DNA from: Sphingomonadales bacterium
Lineage (GTDB): Bacteria; Pseudomonadota; Alphaproteobacteria; Sphingomonadales; Sphingomonadaceae
Assembly: GCA_017302615.1 (NCBI GenBank)
Contig: JAFLDB010000004.1
Span: 62,001 to 126,000, forward strand
Reading direction: 5' to 3'
DNA length: 64,000 bases
The stretch's first letter is position 1. Every line of letters begins with the position of its first letter. Position numbers and translations under genes: made by a program. The notes below the pieces were generated by a model. It was given only the letters and a program-made list of their open reading frames with translations. It did no database searches and was not told the origin of the DNA. This document shows positions 50,335-58,969 of this stretch, one piece after another.

Positions 50335-51827
50335 GATGCCAGCAAGGCCTTCACTTCGCGGCGCAGCAGCTTGCCCATCTCGTTATAGGGCAGGGTCGGG
50401 AAATAGCGCACCACTTCCGGCACCCGGCTGGAGCGCAGCCGGGCGCGGACCATGGCCTTCAGCTCGTCCTCGGCAGGCTGGTCCATCCCGCCGCGCACCA
50501 CCACCGCGATCCCCACTGCCTCACCCCATTCAAGGCTGGGGACGGCAACGGCGGCAACATCGGCAATGGCCGGGTGGGTCAGCAGCAGGTCCTCGATCTC
50601 GCCCGGAGAGATGTTCTCCCCCCCGCGCACGATCACGTCGTCGGCGCGGCCGGCCAGGAACAGGTAGCCATCCTCGTCAAGATAGCCGGCATCCCGGGTC
50701 GGGAACCAGCCCTCGGCATCGAGCGCGCTCTTTTCCTTGTACTGGCCGGATACCTGATCGCCGCGCACATAGATTTCGCCGGTCTGCCCCGGCGGCAGGA
50801 CGCGGCCGTCCTCATCGCGGATTTCCAGTTCGATCGTCGGCAGCGGAATGCCGACCGAGGCGAGCCGGGCCTGGACCTTGGGATCGTCGGACCGGTGCGC
50901 CGCGCGGTGCTCGTCCGGGCCGAGCAGGGCAATGGTCGAACTGGTCTCGGTCAGGCCATAGGCATTGGTAAAGGCCGTGTCGGGAAACAAGTCCAGCGCC
51001 TGGCGGATCAGTTCCAGCGGCATCTTGCCCCCGCCATAGGCAATCGCCCGCAGCGAGGCGATATCGGCCTTCACGCCCTTTTCCAGCGCGTGGATGATCC
51101 GCCCCAGCATGGTCGGCACGACGAAGGCGTTGGAGACCTTTTCGGCATCGACCAGCTTCAGCCAGTCTTCGGGCGCGAAGGCCGGCAGCAGCACGATCCG
51201 CCGCTGGGCATAGATCGACGACGCCAGGGCGGCGATCCCGGCGATGTGATAGGGCGGTACCGAAACCAGCGTCGCCTCGTCTTCCTCCGCCGCGCCGAAC
51301 TCGACCGTGCCAAGGATGTAGGAGACCAGGTTGGAATGGGCCAGGATCGCGGCCTTGGGCGCGGCCGTGGTCCCGCTGGTGAACAGCTGGATCGCCACGC
51401 CGAGGCCCGGATCATGCTCGGCAAATTCGTCCGCCACGGCTTCCAGCGCGGCAAGCGTGAACTCGCTGCGTGGATAGGCGGTGTGCCCGTCATCGCCCGC
51501 CAGCTTCCGGACCCGCTCGACATCGCCGATCACCAGCGCCGGAGCGATCCGGCCGAGCAGCGCGGCCAGATCCGCATCGGCCAGGCGATAGTTGAGCGGG
51601 CAGTAGGGGACCCCGGCAAGGGCCGCACCGAACAGCGCGATCACCGCCGCTTCGCTCGATTCGTCCAGCAGGGCCACGTGGCTGGCACCGCTGGCGCGGA
51701 TCAGTTCGCAGGCCCCGCGCGCGGCCTTGTCCAGCTCGCCATAGGTCCAGCGCTTGCCGTCACAGACCAGCGCGGTCCGGTCGGGCGCGGCCTGGGCGGC
51801 CATTTCCAGCAGAAGGGCAATGTTCAT
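50331..51827 (-). CDS. Acyl-CoA synthetase (AMP-forming), second of three
   Basis: A 498-residue adenylate-forming ligase with FTSGTTAAPKAAI at residues 149-161 (the usual Gly after TSGTT is Ala), NAYGLTETSS near residue 290, and the hinge LAGRADDVIVRGGENISPGE. It converts an acid to its CoA ester. Its start is 9 bases after the small Cys protein gene and its stop overlaps the WS/DGAT gene. In the same operon as the heteromeric ACAD pair at 52146-54370, so it probably feeds them. Confidence 0.9.
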   Translation of the reverse strand: MNIALLLEMAAQAAPDRTALVCDGKRWTYGELDKAARGACELIRASGASHVALLDESSEAAVIALFGAALAGVPYCPLNYRLADADLAALLGRIAPALVIGDVERVRKLAGDDGHTAYPRSEFTLAALEAVADEFAEHDPGLGVAIQLFTSGTTAAPKAAILAHSNLVSYILGTVEFGAAEEDEATLVSVPPYHIAGIAALASSIYAQRRIVLLPAFAPEDWLKLVDAEKVSNAFVVPTMLGRIIHALEKGVKADIASLRAIAYGGGKMPLELIRQALDLFPDTAFTNAYGLTETSSTIALLGPDEHRAAHRSDDPKVQARLASVGIPLPTIELEIRDEDGRVLPPGQTGEIYVRGDQVSGQYKEKSALDAEGWFPTRDAGYLDEDGYLFLAGRADDVIVRGGENISPGEIEDLLLTHPAIADVAAVAVPSLEWGEAVGIAVVVRGGMDQPAEDELKAMVRARLRSSRVPEVVRYFPTLPYNEMGKLLRREVKALLAS

Positions 51828-51836
51828 GGGGGGCGG

Positions 51837-52124
51837 TCAGTCCGATGCGGGAAGCGGCTTGGCTTCTTTCAGCAGCAAGGCCACGCCGTTCAGGGCGAAG
51901 CTGCCCTTACCCGGCTTGACGCACAGCAGTTCCACCGTGCCATCGGCATCGACATAGCGCTTGCCCATCACCGTGCCGCCATCGTAGCCGGCCGCCGGCG
52001 TGCCATCGCCCGCGGCATCTTCCGCCATCGGCAGGCCGCCGCATTCGATCGTGCCGCCGGTGTACTTGATCACCACCGCTTCGCTGGCACAGGCCGCGCT
52101 CTTGATTCTGCTTCCCGGTTTCAT
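51837..52124 (-). CDS. Small conserved-looking Cys protein, unknown function
   Basis: A 95-residue protein I cannot assign to a named family. It starts MKPGSRIKSAACASEAVVIK, then has IECGGLPM and ends with VKPGKGSFALNGVALLLKEA. Three Cys (residues about 12, 28 and 68) are spaced too widely for a simple zinc ribbon. I recall similar small proteins with a K-S-A-x-C start and CGG-PM motif beside acyl-CoA genes in actinobacteria, so it may be an accessory subunit of the ligase or ACADs. It lies between the ACAD pair and the CoA ligase with short gaps (21 and 9 bases), so it is clearly part of the operon. Confidence 0.7.
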   Translation of the reverse strand: MKPGSRIKSAACASEAVVIKYTGGTIECGGLPMAEDAAGDGTPAAGYDGGTVMGKRYVDADGTVELLCVKPGKGSFALNGVALLLKEAKPLPASD

Positions 52125-52145
52125 CCTGTCACTCCCTTGATGCCG

Positions 52146-53153
52146 CTACCATCCGGCCAGATCGGCGGCGCGGGCGCGGTGCTGCGCCGGGCTGCCGAGC
52201 CAGGCCCGGTTGTGGATCGAGCGGCGGAACCAGTAATTGAGGCCATATTCCCACGTATAGCCGATCCCGCCATGGGCGGCGATGGCCGCGCGGGTGGTGC
52301 GGGTATAAACTTCGCCGAGGTGGGCCTTGGCCATGGCGGCGGCGCGGGGGGCATCGGCCAGACCGGCATCCCAGGCATAGGCCGCGTACCACACCAGCGC
52401 GCGGGCCGGCTCCACTTCCAGCGCCATCTGCGCCAGCTGGTGCTTCAGCGCCTGGAACTTGCCGATCGGCTGGCCGAACTGTTCGCGGGTCTTGGCATAG
52501 TCGACCGACAGGTCGGTGCAATGCTGCGCACCACCCAGGCTGTCTGCCGTGATCAGGACCAGTGCCGCGTCCTTCAGCCGCTGCACCATCGGATCGCCGG
52601 CCGGATAGAGCGGATGGGCTTCGACCGTGCCGAAGGCCACGCGCGAGACCGGGCGGCTGCGGTCGGTGGCGGCCAGCGGCTCGATTGTCACCCCGTCCCC
52701 GGCCTCGATCAGGTGCAGTCCGCCCGCACCATCATCGGCCAGAAAGTACTGCGCCGCCCGGGCCGACTGGACCAGATCGCCTTCCAGCGCGAGCGTGACC
52801 ACGGCCTCGCCGCTGGCAATCGCCGGAAGCAGTTCGCGGGTCGCGGCATTGGCGCAGTTCGCCACGGCAATCGCACCAATGATCTGGCCGATCAGCGGCC
52901 CCGGCGCGGCCGCCGCGCCCGCCACTTCGCAGACCAGCGCGGCGTCGAGCAGGCCCAGCCCGGCCCCGCCATCGGCTTCCGGCAGGGCCAGCGCGCCGAT
53001 CCCCAGCGCCATCAGCGCCTGCCAGCTGTCAGCATCGAAATCGGTGTCGCCATCGGCAAAGCGGTGCAGCCGCTCCATGCCCCAGCATTCGGCAAGGGTC
53101 CCGCGCACCGCGTCCTGGATCGCGACCTGTTCGGCTGTGAGGTGAAAACGCAT
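52146..53153 (-). CDS. Acyl-CoA dehydrogenase subunit, short partner of a heteromeric pair
   Basis: A 335-residue ACAD-fold protein, shorter than usual. The N-terminus is RFHLTAEQVAIQDAVRGTL, the middle domain is reduced, and the C-terminal helical domain holds YAKTREQFGQPIGKFQALKH and AAHGGIGYTWEYGLNYWFRR. ATG 53153 follows the upstream ACAD stop by 14 bases. This length and spacing match alpha2beta2 ACADs in which one subunit supplies the active site and the other part of the FAD site. Probably partners the 400-residue ACAD encoded just upstream. Confidence 0.88.
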   Translation of the reverse strand: MRFHLTAEQVAIQDAVRGTLAECWGMERLHRFADGDTDFDADSWQALMALGIGALALPEADGGAGLGLLDAALVCEVAGAAAAPGPLIGQIIGAIAVANCANAATRELLPAIASGEAVVTLALEGDLVQSARAAQYFLADDGAGGLHLIEAGDGVTIEPLAATDRSRPVSRVAFGTVEAHPLYPAGDPMVQRLKDAALVLITADSLGGAQHCTDLSVDYAKTREQFGQPIGKFQALKHQLAQMALEVEPARALVWYAAYAWDAGLADAPRAAAMAKAHLGEVYTRTTRAAIAAHGGIGYTWEYGLNYWFRRSIHNRAWLGSPAQHRARAADLAGW

Positions 53154-53167
53154 CGTCCCCTCCCCAC

Positions 53168-54370
53168 TCAAGCCGCGCCGTCGCGCGGCAGGCCAAGGCC
53201 GCGTTCGGCGATGATGTTGCGCTGGATGTTGCTGGCCCCGCCGGCAATCGAATTGCCCAGGCTGCCCATGATCTGATCGAGCCACTTGTTGGGGCCACGG
53301 ACCCCGCGCGGGCCGCGACCACCGGCGCCTTCGGGTTCGACCAGGCCGTGATCCGCGATCAGGTCCTGGGCCAGAAGCGCCATTTCGTGGCCGATCTCGG
53401 TCAGCAGCAGTTTCATCATCAGCTGCACCGAACCGGCGTCTTCACCCGCCGCCGCGCAGGAGAACAGGCGGAAGCTGGTATAGCGGTGCGACAGCACCCG
53501 GCCCTCGATCTCGGCCAGCTTGTCGCGCACCAGCGGATCGTGGATCCGGCCCACTTCCTTCGCCAGGTCCACCAGCTTGCGAAACTGGCTGCCCAGCCCG
53601 TCGGCACTGCCGATGCTGGCGCGTTCGTGCTTCAGGGTGGTGCGCGAAACGTACCAGCCCTTGCCGCGCTCCCCCACCTGCCAGCTGACCGGGGTTTCGG
53701 CATTGTCGAAGAAGAATTCGCAGAAGGTGTGCGCGCCCTGTTCCCCGGTCATCTGCCGGATCGGGCGGCGGGTGATGCCGGGCTGGTCCAGGTCGAGCAG
53801 CAGATAGGTGATCCCGTCATGCTTGGGCGCGTCAGGCTCGGTCCGCACCAGCATGAACATGTGGGTCGATTGCATGCCCTGGCTGGTCCAGATCTTCTGG
53901 CCGTTGATGATCCACTTGGTGCCGTCGGGCGAAAGCTCCGCCCTGGTCCGGACCGAGGCGAGATCGCTGCCCGATCCGGGTTCGGAATAGCCCTGACCCC
54001 AGATGTAATCACCTTCGATGGTCTTGCGGATGAACAGCTCTTTCTGTTCCTCCGTGCCCTGTTCCAGCAGGGTCGGCACGGTCATGTTGACGCCGTTGCC
54101 GCCCACTTCCATCGGCGCGCGGGCCCGGCCGAATTCCTCGCGGATCACCTGGGCGCGGATCACGTCGACCGGCTGCTCGCTCCCGCCATAGCGCTTGGGC
54201 ACCGCGCGGTAGAGATAGCCTCGGTCGATCGCGGCGCGGCGGAAGGTGCGCACGAATTCCTTCAGTTCCGCACCCCGGCGCTCGCCCGGCTGCCAGTGGC
54301 TGTCCAGGAAGCCGCGCACGTCCTTGCGGAACGCCTCTGCCGCTTCGCCGTAGCTCAGGTCCATTGACAA
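53168..54370 (-). CDS. Acyl-CoA dehydrogenase subunit, full-length partner
   Basis: A 400-residue ACAD with YSEPGSGSDLASVRTRAELS, WIINGQKIWTSQGMQS, TLKHERASIGSADG and the tail IAGGASNIQRNIIAERGLGL, where A-S-N replaces the common G-T-S/A. First gene of the six-gene leftward operon ending in the FMN protein. Its promoter region is shared with the divergent thioesterase and carries operator copy 9. With the next gene it likely forms a heteromeric ACAD for a bulky or branched acyl-CoA. Confidence 0.9.
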   Translation of the reverse strand: MSMDLSYGEAAEAFRKDVRGFLDSHWQPGERRGAELKEFVRTFRRAAIDRGYLYRAVPKRYGGSEQPVDVIRAQVIREEFGRARAPMEVGGNGVNMTVPTLLEQGTEEQKELFIRKTIEGDYIWGQGYSEPGSGSDLASVRTRAELSPDGTKWIINGQKIWTSQGMQSTHMFMLVRTEPDAPKHDGITYLLLDLDQPGITRRPIRQMTGEQGAHTFCEFFFDNAETPVSWQVGERGKGWYVSRTTLKHERASIGSADGLGSQFRKLVDLAKEVGRIHDPLVRDKLAEIEGRVLSHRYTSFRLFSCAAAGEDAGSVQLMMKLLLTEIGHEMALLAQDLIADHGLVEPEGAGGRGPRGVRGPNKWLDQIMGSLGNSIAGGASNIQRNIIAERGLGLPRDGAA

Positions 54371-54415
54371 AACTCTCCCGCTGCGGTGGTTGATTCCGCG
54401 CTGTGGCTATGCCTT

Positions 54416-54431
54416 ACTTATATTACTAGGT
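54416..54431 (+). promoter_or_regulatory. Recurrent 16-bp operator, copy 9
   Basis: ACTTATATTACTAGGT in the 66-base divergent region between the ACAD operon and the thioesterase, ending 5 bases before the thioesterase start codon. Confidence 0.75.
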
Positions 54432-54436
54432 CAAAT

Positions 54437-55279
54437 ATGTCGATTGCCGAGGATGCTCCTGTGAACGCTGCCGCCGAACACCCTTTCCTGCCCCGCTATT
54501 ACGAGGTGGAGGGCGACGTGTTCGTGCCGACGCCGCTGGCCAGGAGCCCATGGGACGGCAAGGCGATCGCCGGCGGACCGGTCAGCGCGCTGCTGGCCAG
54601 CTGCGCCGAAGACGCCGCGCTGGATGCCGATTTTGAGATTGCCCGGTTCCAGGTCGATATCTTCGGCAAGGTCCCGCACCAGCCGCTGGGCCATGCCAGC
54701 GAAGTGCTGCGCGACGGACGGCAGACCAAGCTGCATCGCATCACCCTGCTGGCCGATGGCAAGCCGGTGGCCCAGGCCCATGTCCTCAGGGTCCGGCGGC
54801 TGGAAACGCCGGTCTTCGCCGTGCCGCACGATTACCCCGCCCCGGCCGAAGTGCCGGTGCAGGATGGCCCGCGCGGGGCGCGGATGGGCGGCGCGATCAC
54901 CCTGCGGCGGGTGATCGGCGGCCCCGGCATTCCCGGGCGCGGGGTATCCTGGCTGGCCATGGAGGGCGAGATCATCGGCGGGCGCGCCCCGTCCAACTTC
55001 GTCAAGGCCTGCCTGTTTGCCGATTTCGGCAACGGTTTCGGCAATGCCACCGATGCCGGGGAATGGTCCTATGCCAATCTCGACATCACCATCCAGTTCC
55101 TGCGCATGCCGGTGGGGGACTGGTTCCTGCTCGATGCCGAAACGCACATGGCGGGGAACGGCCATGGCACGGCCCGCAATGTCTTTGCCGATGAACAGGG
55201 TGTCTATGCCCGGGGCTTTCAGACGATCTTCGTCGCGCCGGGGCACCTCTCCGCCAGCGTGCCGCGTCCGCCGCGCTAA
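54437..55279 (+). CDS. Acyl-CoA thioesterase family protein (double hotdog, 4HBT_3-like)
   Basis: A 280-residue thioesterase-like protein with two hotdog halves. The N-terminal half has VPTPLARSPWDGKAIAGGPV then SALLASCAE, and the C-terminal half FLRMPVGDWFLLDAETHMAG then GHGTARN with ADEQGVYARGFQTIFV. Such proteins hydrolyse acyl-CoAs, releasing CoA. ATG 54437 lies right behind the operator; no strong ribosome site is visible, and the frame is open upstream to 54386 through the operator. A monocistronic gene whose end overlaps the convergent crotonase by 4 bases. It may recycle CoA from dead-end thioesters. Confidence 0.83.
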   Translation: MSIAEDAPVNAAAEHPFLPRYYEVEGDVFVPTPLARSPWDGKAIAGGPVSALLASCAEDAALDADFEIARFQVDIFGKVPHQPLGHASEVLRDGRQTKLHRITLLADGKPVAQAHVLRVRRLETPVFAVPHDYPAPAEVPVQDGPRGARMGGAITLRRVIGGPGIPGRGVSWLAMEGEIIGGRAPSNFVKACLFADFGNGFGNATDAGEWSYANLDITIQFLRMPVGDWFLLDAETHMAGNGHGTARNVFADEQGVYARGFQTIFVAPGHLSASVPRPPR

Positions 55280-56079
55280 TCGCCCTTGGGCTTGTTCGCC
55301 TCGCGCCAGATCAGGGCCGTGGCCTGGGTCGAAAGGCCCATGTTGAGCGCCTCGGCATCGAGCGCGGCTTCGAAGGCCCAATCCTCGGCGTTGTTGAGGT
55401 TCTGCTTCATGTAGCGGAAGCCCATGCGTGGCCCGTCGGCCAGGCGGTGCGCGGCTTTCATGGTTTCGGCGCGCAGAGCCTCGTCATCGAACAGGCGGGT
55501 ATAGAGCCCCTTGGCAAAGGCCTCCTCGGCGCTCAGCTTTTCGCCGAGCAGGAACAGTTCGCGCGCCACACCCGTGCCGACGATCTTGGTCCAGAACCAG
55601 GTGCTGCCGAAATCGCCGCCCGCGCCGATCTTGTCGAAGGCGGTCAGGAAGGTGGCCGAACGCCCGGCAAAGCGCAGGTCGCAGGCCCCGGCAATGCCGA
55701 TCCCCGCGCCCGCCACCGGTCCGTTGACCATGGCGATCGCGGGCTTGGGCATTTCGTGGAGCAATCGGGCCGTTTCCATGAAGCCGCGCAGCCGGGTAAA
55801 GCCCTGCTCGGTCCGGCTCCCGGCCTCGGCGCTGGGGGGGGCCATGGCCTTGGCGCTGGCCCCTTCCTTGAGATCACCCCCGGCACAGAAGCCGCGACCA
55901 GCGCCGGTCACCACCACGCAGCCGACCGAGCCATCGCGGGCCGCATCGGCGCAGGCATCGGCCAGCGGTTCCATGATCGACGGGGTCAGCGCGTTCAGCC
56001 GGTCGGGCCGGTTGAGCGTGATGATGCGGACCCCGCCGTCGTTCTCGATCAGGACTTCTTCGGCCATCGTGATGCTCAA
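55276..56079 (-). CDS. Crotonase-family protein lacking both hydratase glutamates
   Basis: A 267-residue crotonase of normal order with oxyanion-hole segments GFCAGGDLKEGA and NGPVAGAGIGIAGACDL. The first catalytic Glu position is Gly-Ile (AGIGIAG) and the second falls in TAFDKIGAGGDFGST, where Asp or Lys stands instead of Glu. Hydration is therefore unlikely; isomerase, hydrolase or C-C cleaving crotonase chemistry is possible. It overlaps the MaoC-type gene by 4 bases (ATGA) and is convergent with the thioesterase. Confidence 0.85.
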   Translation of the reverse strand: MSITMAEEVLIENDGGVRIITLNRPDRLNALTPSIMEPLADACADAARDGSVGCVVVTGAGRGFCAGGDLKEGASAKAMAPPSAEAGSRTEQGFTRLRGFMETARLLHEMPKPAIAMVNGPVAGAGIGIAGACDLRFAGRSATFLTAFDKIGAGGDFGSTWFWTKIVGTGVARELFLLGEKLSAEEAFAKGLYTRLFDDEALRAETMKAAHRLADGPRMGFRYMKQNLNNAEDWAFEAALDAEALNMGLSTQATALIWREANKPKGD

Positions 56080-57371
56080 TCCCCGCCCAGTTCCCAGTGC
56101 CGCGCCATCATCCGCACCGCGGTTTCGGCCATGTCGGCCGGCACTTCGGGATACATCGGCAGCGGCTTGTCCTTGGTCGGCAGGGCGATGGTCGCGGTCG
56201 AGCGGACCGTTTCCTCGCCGCGCTGGTTGACGAACTTCACCGCCACGTCGACCAGGTTCTGCCCGTTTTCGGTCCGCTTGCCCAGTACTTCGCCGGTGAC
56301 CCGCTGAACGTCGCCCATGAAGTTGAACTTGCGGATCTCGTCATGGACGTGGGTGATGATGCCATCGTCGCCGGCCCAGTCGTTGAGGTACTGCCACAGG
56401 TAGTTCTCGCGCATCACCCCGTAGTCATAGGCCATCGGGTTGCCGATCGCCTGGGCCCAGACCGGATCCCAGTGCAGCCGCTGGGCGACATCGGGGATGC
56501 CGTGCTCGTTCTTGACGTAGAACGCGGGGATGCGCTGGCGGTTCTTGTGCGCGCGGCGGTTGGCGGTGGGGGCATAGGGAGTGAAGCCATAGCCGCCGGC
56601 GTGGAAGCAGATCACGTCGGTCACGGTCAGCGGCCCCTTGATCTGCAGGCCGAGCGAATCGCCCTTCTCGACGTCCTCGAAATAGCGCTTGGCCGCGCCC
56701 TGAACCTGTTCGGCGGCATAGGCGGCCTCGATCTCGGCCCATTCCTCGTCGCTGTAGGTGGCAGGCTGGATCGAAAGGTTCTTGCCCTTCTTCACCGCGG
56801 TCTTGCGCTCGGTCAGGACGCGCAGGATGTCATAGGTCGCGACCACTTCGGCGCGCTGGTTCACTTTGACCCGGCGGCTGGTGATGATCACCGAGCGCCC
56901 TGCGAATTCGCTCTGCTTGACCTCGCAGGTCAGGTCGCCGCCATAGGAGTAGATCTTGTCCCCCGGACGAACCGGGCGGTAGAAGTTCCAGCCGGAGCCC
57001 GACACGAACACGTGGATACCCTTGAACAGGCTTTTCTTCAGGGCCTTCACTTCGGGCGGGGTCGGATCGCCCAGCATCGGCGCGTTGATCTGGCCGACGA
57101 ACATGCCAGGCGCGATCACGCCACCCCAGCGGGTCTTCCTGGCATAGTTCGGATCGGTGAACAGCGGATTGTCATCGCCGCAGCCATAGGCCCAGTTGCG
57201 AATCGAATCCTCGCTGGCCGTCTGGACATACTCGGCGGTCTTCATCGGCTCCCAATGCCCGATCAGCTTGCGCTGACGCTCGATATCCTCGTCGAGAATC
57301 TCGTAAGCGGTGGCTTTCTGCCACTCTTCGCTTTGCTTGATATCGGTCTTTGCATCGGCCACGGCATTCAC
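56076..57371 (-). CDS. MaoC-like double-hotdog enoyl-CoA hydratase/dehydratase
   Basis: A 431-residue protein with two hotdog domains. The N-terminal MaoC_dehydrat_N-like part (residues about 50-195) has NWAYGCGDDNPLFTDPNYA and WGGVIAPGMFVG. The C-terminal part (about 220-415) has DVICFHAGGYGFTPYAP and FNFMGDVQRVTGEVLG. It is of the FAS1-like/MaoC hydratase type that hydrates enoyl-CoAs with bulky acyl groups. First gene of a two-gene operon with the crotonase, divergent from a CoA ligase across operator copy 10. A hydration step before aldolase cleavage by the Ltp2-like proteins would fit. Confidence 0.87.
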   Translation of the reverse strand: MNAVADAKTDIKQSEEWQKATAYEILDEDIERQRKLIGHWEPMKTAEYVQTASEDSIRNWAYGCGDDNPLFTDPNYARKTRWGGVIAPGMFVGQINAPMLGDPTPPEVKALKKSLFKGIHVFVSGSGWNFYRPVRPGDKIYSYGGDLTCEVKQSEFAGRSVIITSRRVKVNQRAEVVATYDILRVLTERKTAVKKGKNLSIQPATYSDEEWAEIEAAYAAEQVQGAAKRYFEDVEKGDSLGLQIKGPLTVTDVICFHAGGYGFTPYAPTANRRAHKNRQRIPAFYVKNEHGIPDVAQRLHWDPVWAQAIGNPMAYDYGVMRENYLWQYLNDWAGDDGIITHVHDEIRKFNFMGDVQRVTGEVLGKRTENGQNLVDVAVKFVNQRGEETVRSTATIALPTKDKPLPMYPEVPADMAETAVRMMARHWELGGD

Positions 57372-57382
57372 TCCTTGATCCC

Positions 57383-57398
57383 AGTTGTATAACTAGGT
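57383..57398 (+). promoter_or_regulatory. Recurrent 16-bp operator, copy 10
   Basis: AGTTGTATAACTAGGT in the 62-base divergent region between the MaoC-type gene and the CoA ligase at 57434. It differs from copies 1 and 11 by one base. Confidence 0.8.
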
Positions 57399-57433
57399 AA
57401 TAGAAGCCAGAAGACGGAGCAAGGGATTTCAGG

Positions 57434-58930
57434 ATGACCGAGGTGAGGCGGATCAGCGACGCGCTGAAAGTGCGGGCAACGCACCAGCGCGACGAGATTG
57501 CCCACGATGGAATCACCCGGCAGATCACCTATGCCGAATGGGACCGCGAAGCCGACGAGATCGGCGGCGGGCTGGCCGCGGCCGGTCTTCAGCCGGGCGA
57601 CCGGGTATTCCTGCCGATCAGCAATGCCCATGCGGTGGAAATGGCCATCGCGGTCTTCGCGGTGTTCCGCGCCGGCGGCATCGCCTGCCCGATCAACACC
57701 AGGCTGAGCGCCAAGGAAATCGCCGACTTTGCCGAACTGACCACCCCGCGCTGGTGCATTACCGATGTGCCGGACGTGGTGGCCGATCTGAAGCTTGACG
57801 GTTGCTGGACGGTCGATGCCATGCCGCGCAACCTGGCTGCCCTGCCCGACCAGGCCAGCCTCGATCCCGATGCCGATGCCGAGATCCTCGGAACCAGCGG
57901 CACGACCGGCAAGATCAAGGGCGTGGTGGTATCCCACCCCGACCTGATGAAGGGCGTGACCGGCACCAACATGGACCGATCCCGTTCCACGCTGAACGCC
58001 CTGCCGCTGACCGGATCGGGCGGGAACCTGGGCATCGTCATGCTGCCCGCGCGCGGCGGGGCGACCGCGATCACCCAGCCGAAGTTCGATCCCAAGGGCT
58101 TCCTCGAACTGGTCAAGGAAAAGCAGCCGGACCTGGTTTACCTCGTCCCCTCGATGCTGCGGCTGATCCTCGATCACCCGGACGTGGCGAATTATGACTT
58201 CGCGGGAGTCAAGTACCTGATGACCGGCACCGCGCCGCTGCCGCACGATTCGGTCGTACGGGCCATGCAGCTGTGGCCGCATGTGCGGATGCGCAATTCC
58301 TACGGCATGTCGGAAGGCGGGATCGGGATCGGCACGACCAGCAAGGAACAGATCCTCAAGCCCGGCTGCGTCGGCAAGCTGCCCCCGCACATGCAGATCC
58401 GCGACGAAGCCGGCAACGTGATCACCCAGCCGAACGTGATCGGCGAGATCTACGGCTATCAGAAGCACCCGCGGCGCTACTGGAACGATCCGGAAGCAAC
58501 CGCGGCCAGTTTCATCGGCGGCTGGACCAAGACCGGCGACCTGGGCTTTGTCGATGACGATGGCGATCTGATCATGGCCGGCCGGTCCAAGGAACTGATC
58601 ATCCGCGGCGGCTACAACATCACTCCGCTGGAGATCGAAACCGTGCTGCACCAGCATCCGGCCGTGCAACAGGCGGCCGTGGTCGGTGTCGACCATCCGG
58701 TGCTGGGCGAGGATATTGCCGCCGCGGTATCGCTGCGCCCGGAAACGAGCGCGAGCGCGGACGAGATCATTGCCTTCTGCCGGGAGCATCTGGCCGACAA
58801 CAAGGTACCGCGCACACTGGAAGTGCTCGATCAGTTGCCGCTCAATCCCAACGGCAAGATCCTGAAAAAGGACCTGAAGCCGCTGTTGCAGCACGCGGCC
58901 GATGCCAAGCGGGCGCAGAAAGTAGCCTGA
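57434..58930 (+). CDS. Acyl-CoA synthetase (AMP-forming), third of three
   Basis: A 498-residue adenylate-forming ligase with the phosphate loop TSGTTGKIKG at residues 154-163, NSYGMSEGGIGIG near residue 290, and hinge MAGRSKELIIRGGYNITPLE. The C-terminal Lys region is PLNPNGKILKKDLK. It stands alone on the plus strand, controlled from operator copy 10. It activates a carboxylic acid to a CoA thioester, probably a substrate or cleavage product of this cluster. Confidence 0.92.
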   Translation: MTEVRRISDALKVRATHQRDEIAHDGITRQITYAEWDREADEIGGGLAAAGLQPGDRVFLPISNAHAVEMAIAVFAVFRAGGIACPINTRLSAKEIADFAELTTPRWCITDVPDVVADLKLDGCWTVDAMPRNLAALPDQASLDPDADAEILGTSGTTGKIKGVVVSHPDLMKGVTGTNMDRSRSTLNALPLTGSGGNLGIVMLPARGGATAITQPKFDPKGFLELVKEKQPDLVYLVPSMLRLILDHPDVANYDFAGVKYLMTGTAPLPHDSVVRAMQLWPHVRMRNSYGMSEGGIGIGTTSKEQILKPGCVGKLPPHMQIRDEAGNVITQPNVIGEIYGYQKHPRRYWNDPEATAASFIGGWTKTGDLGFVDDDGDLIMAGRSKELIIRGGYNITPLEIETVLHQHPAVQQAAVVGVDHPVLGEDIAAAVSLRPETSASADEIIAFCREHLADNKVPRTLEVLDQLPLNPNGKILKKDLKPLLQHAADAKRAQKVA

Positions 58931-58969
58931 GCGAACGGAGCGCGCCCAAGCCGCCCGGTCAACGCCTGC

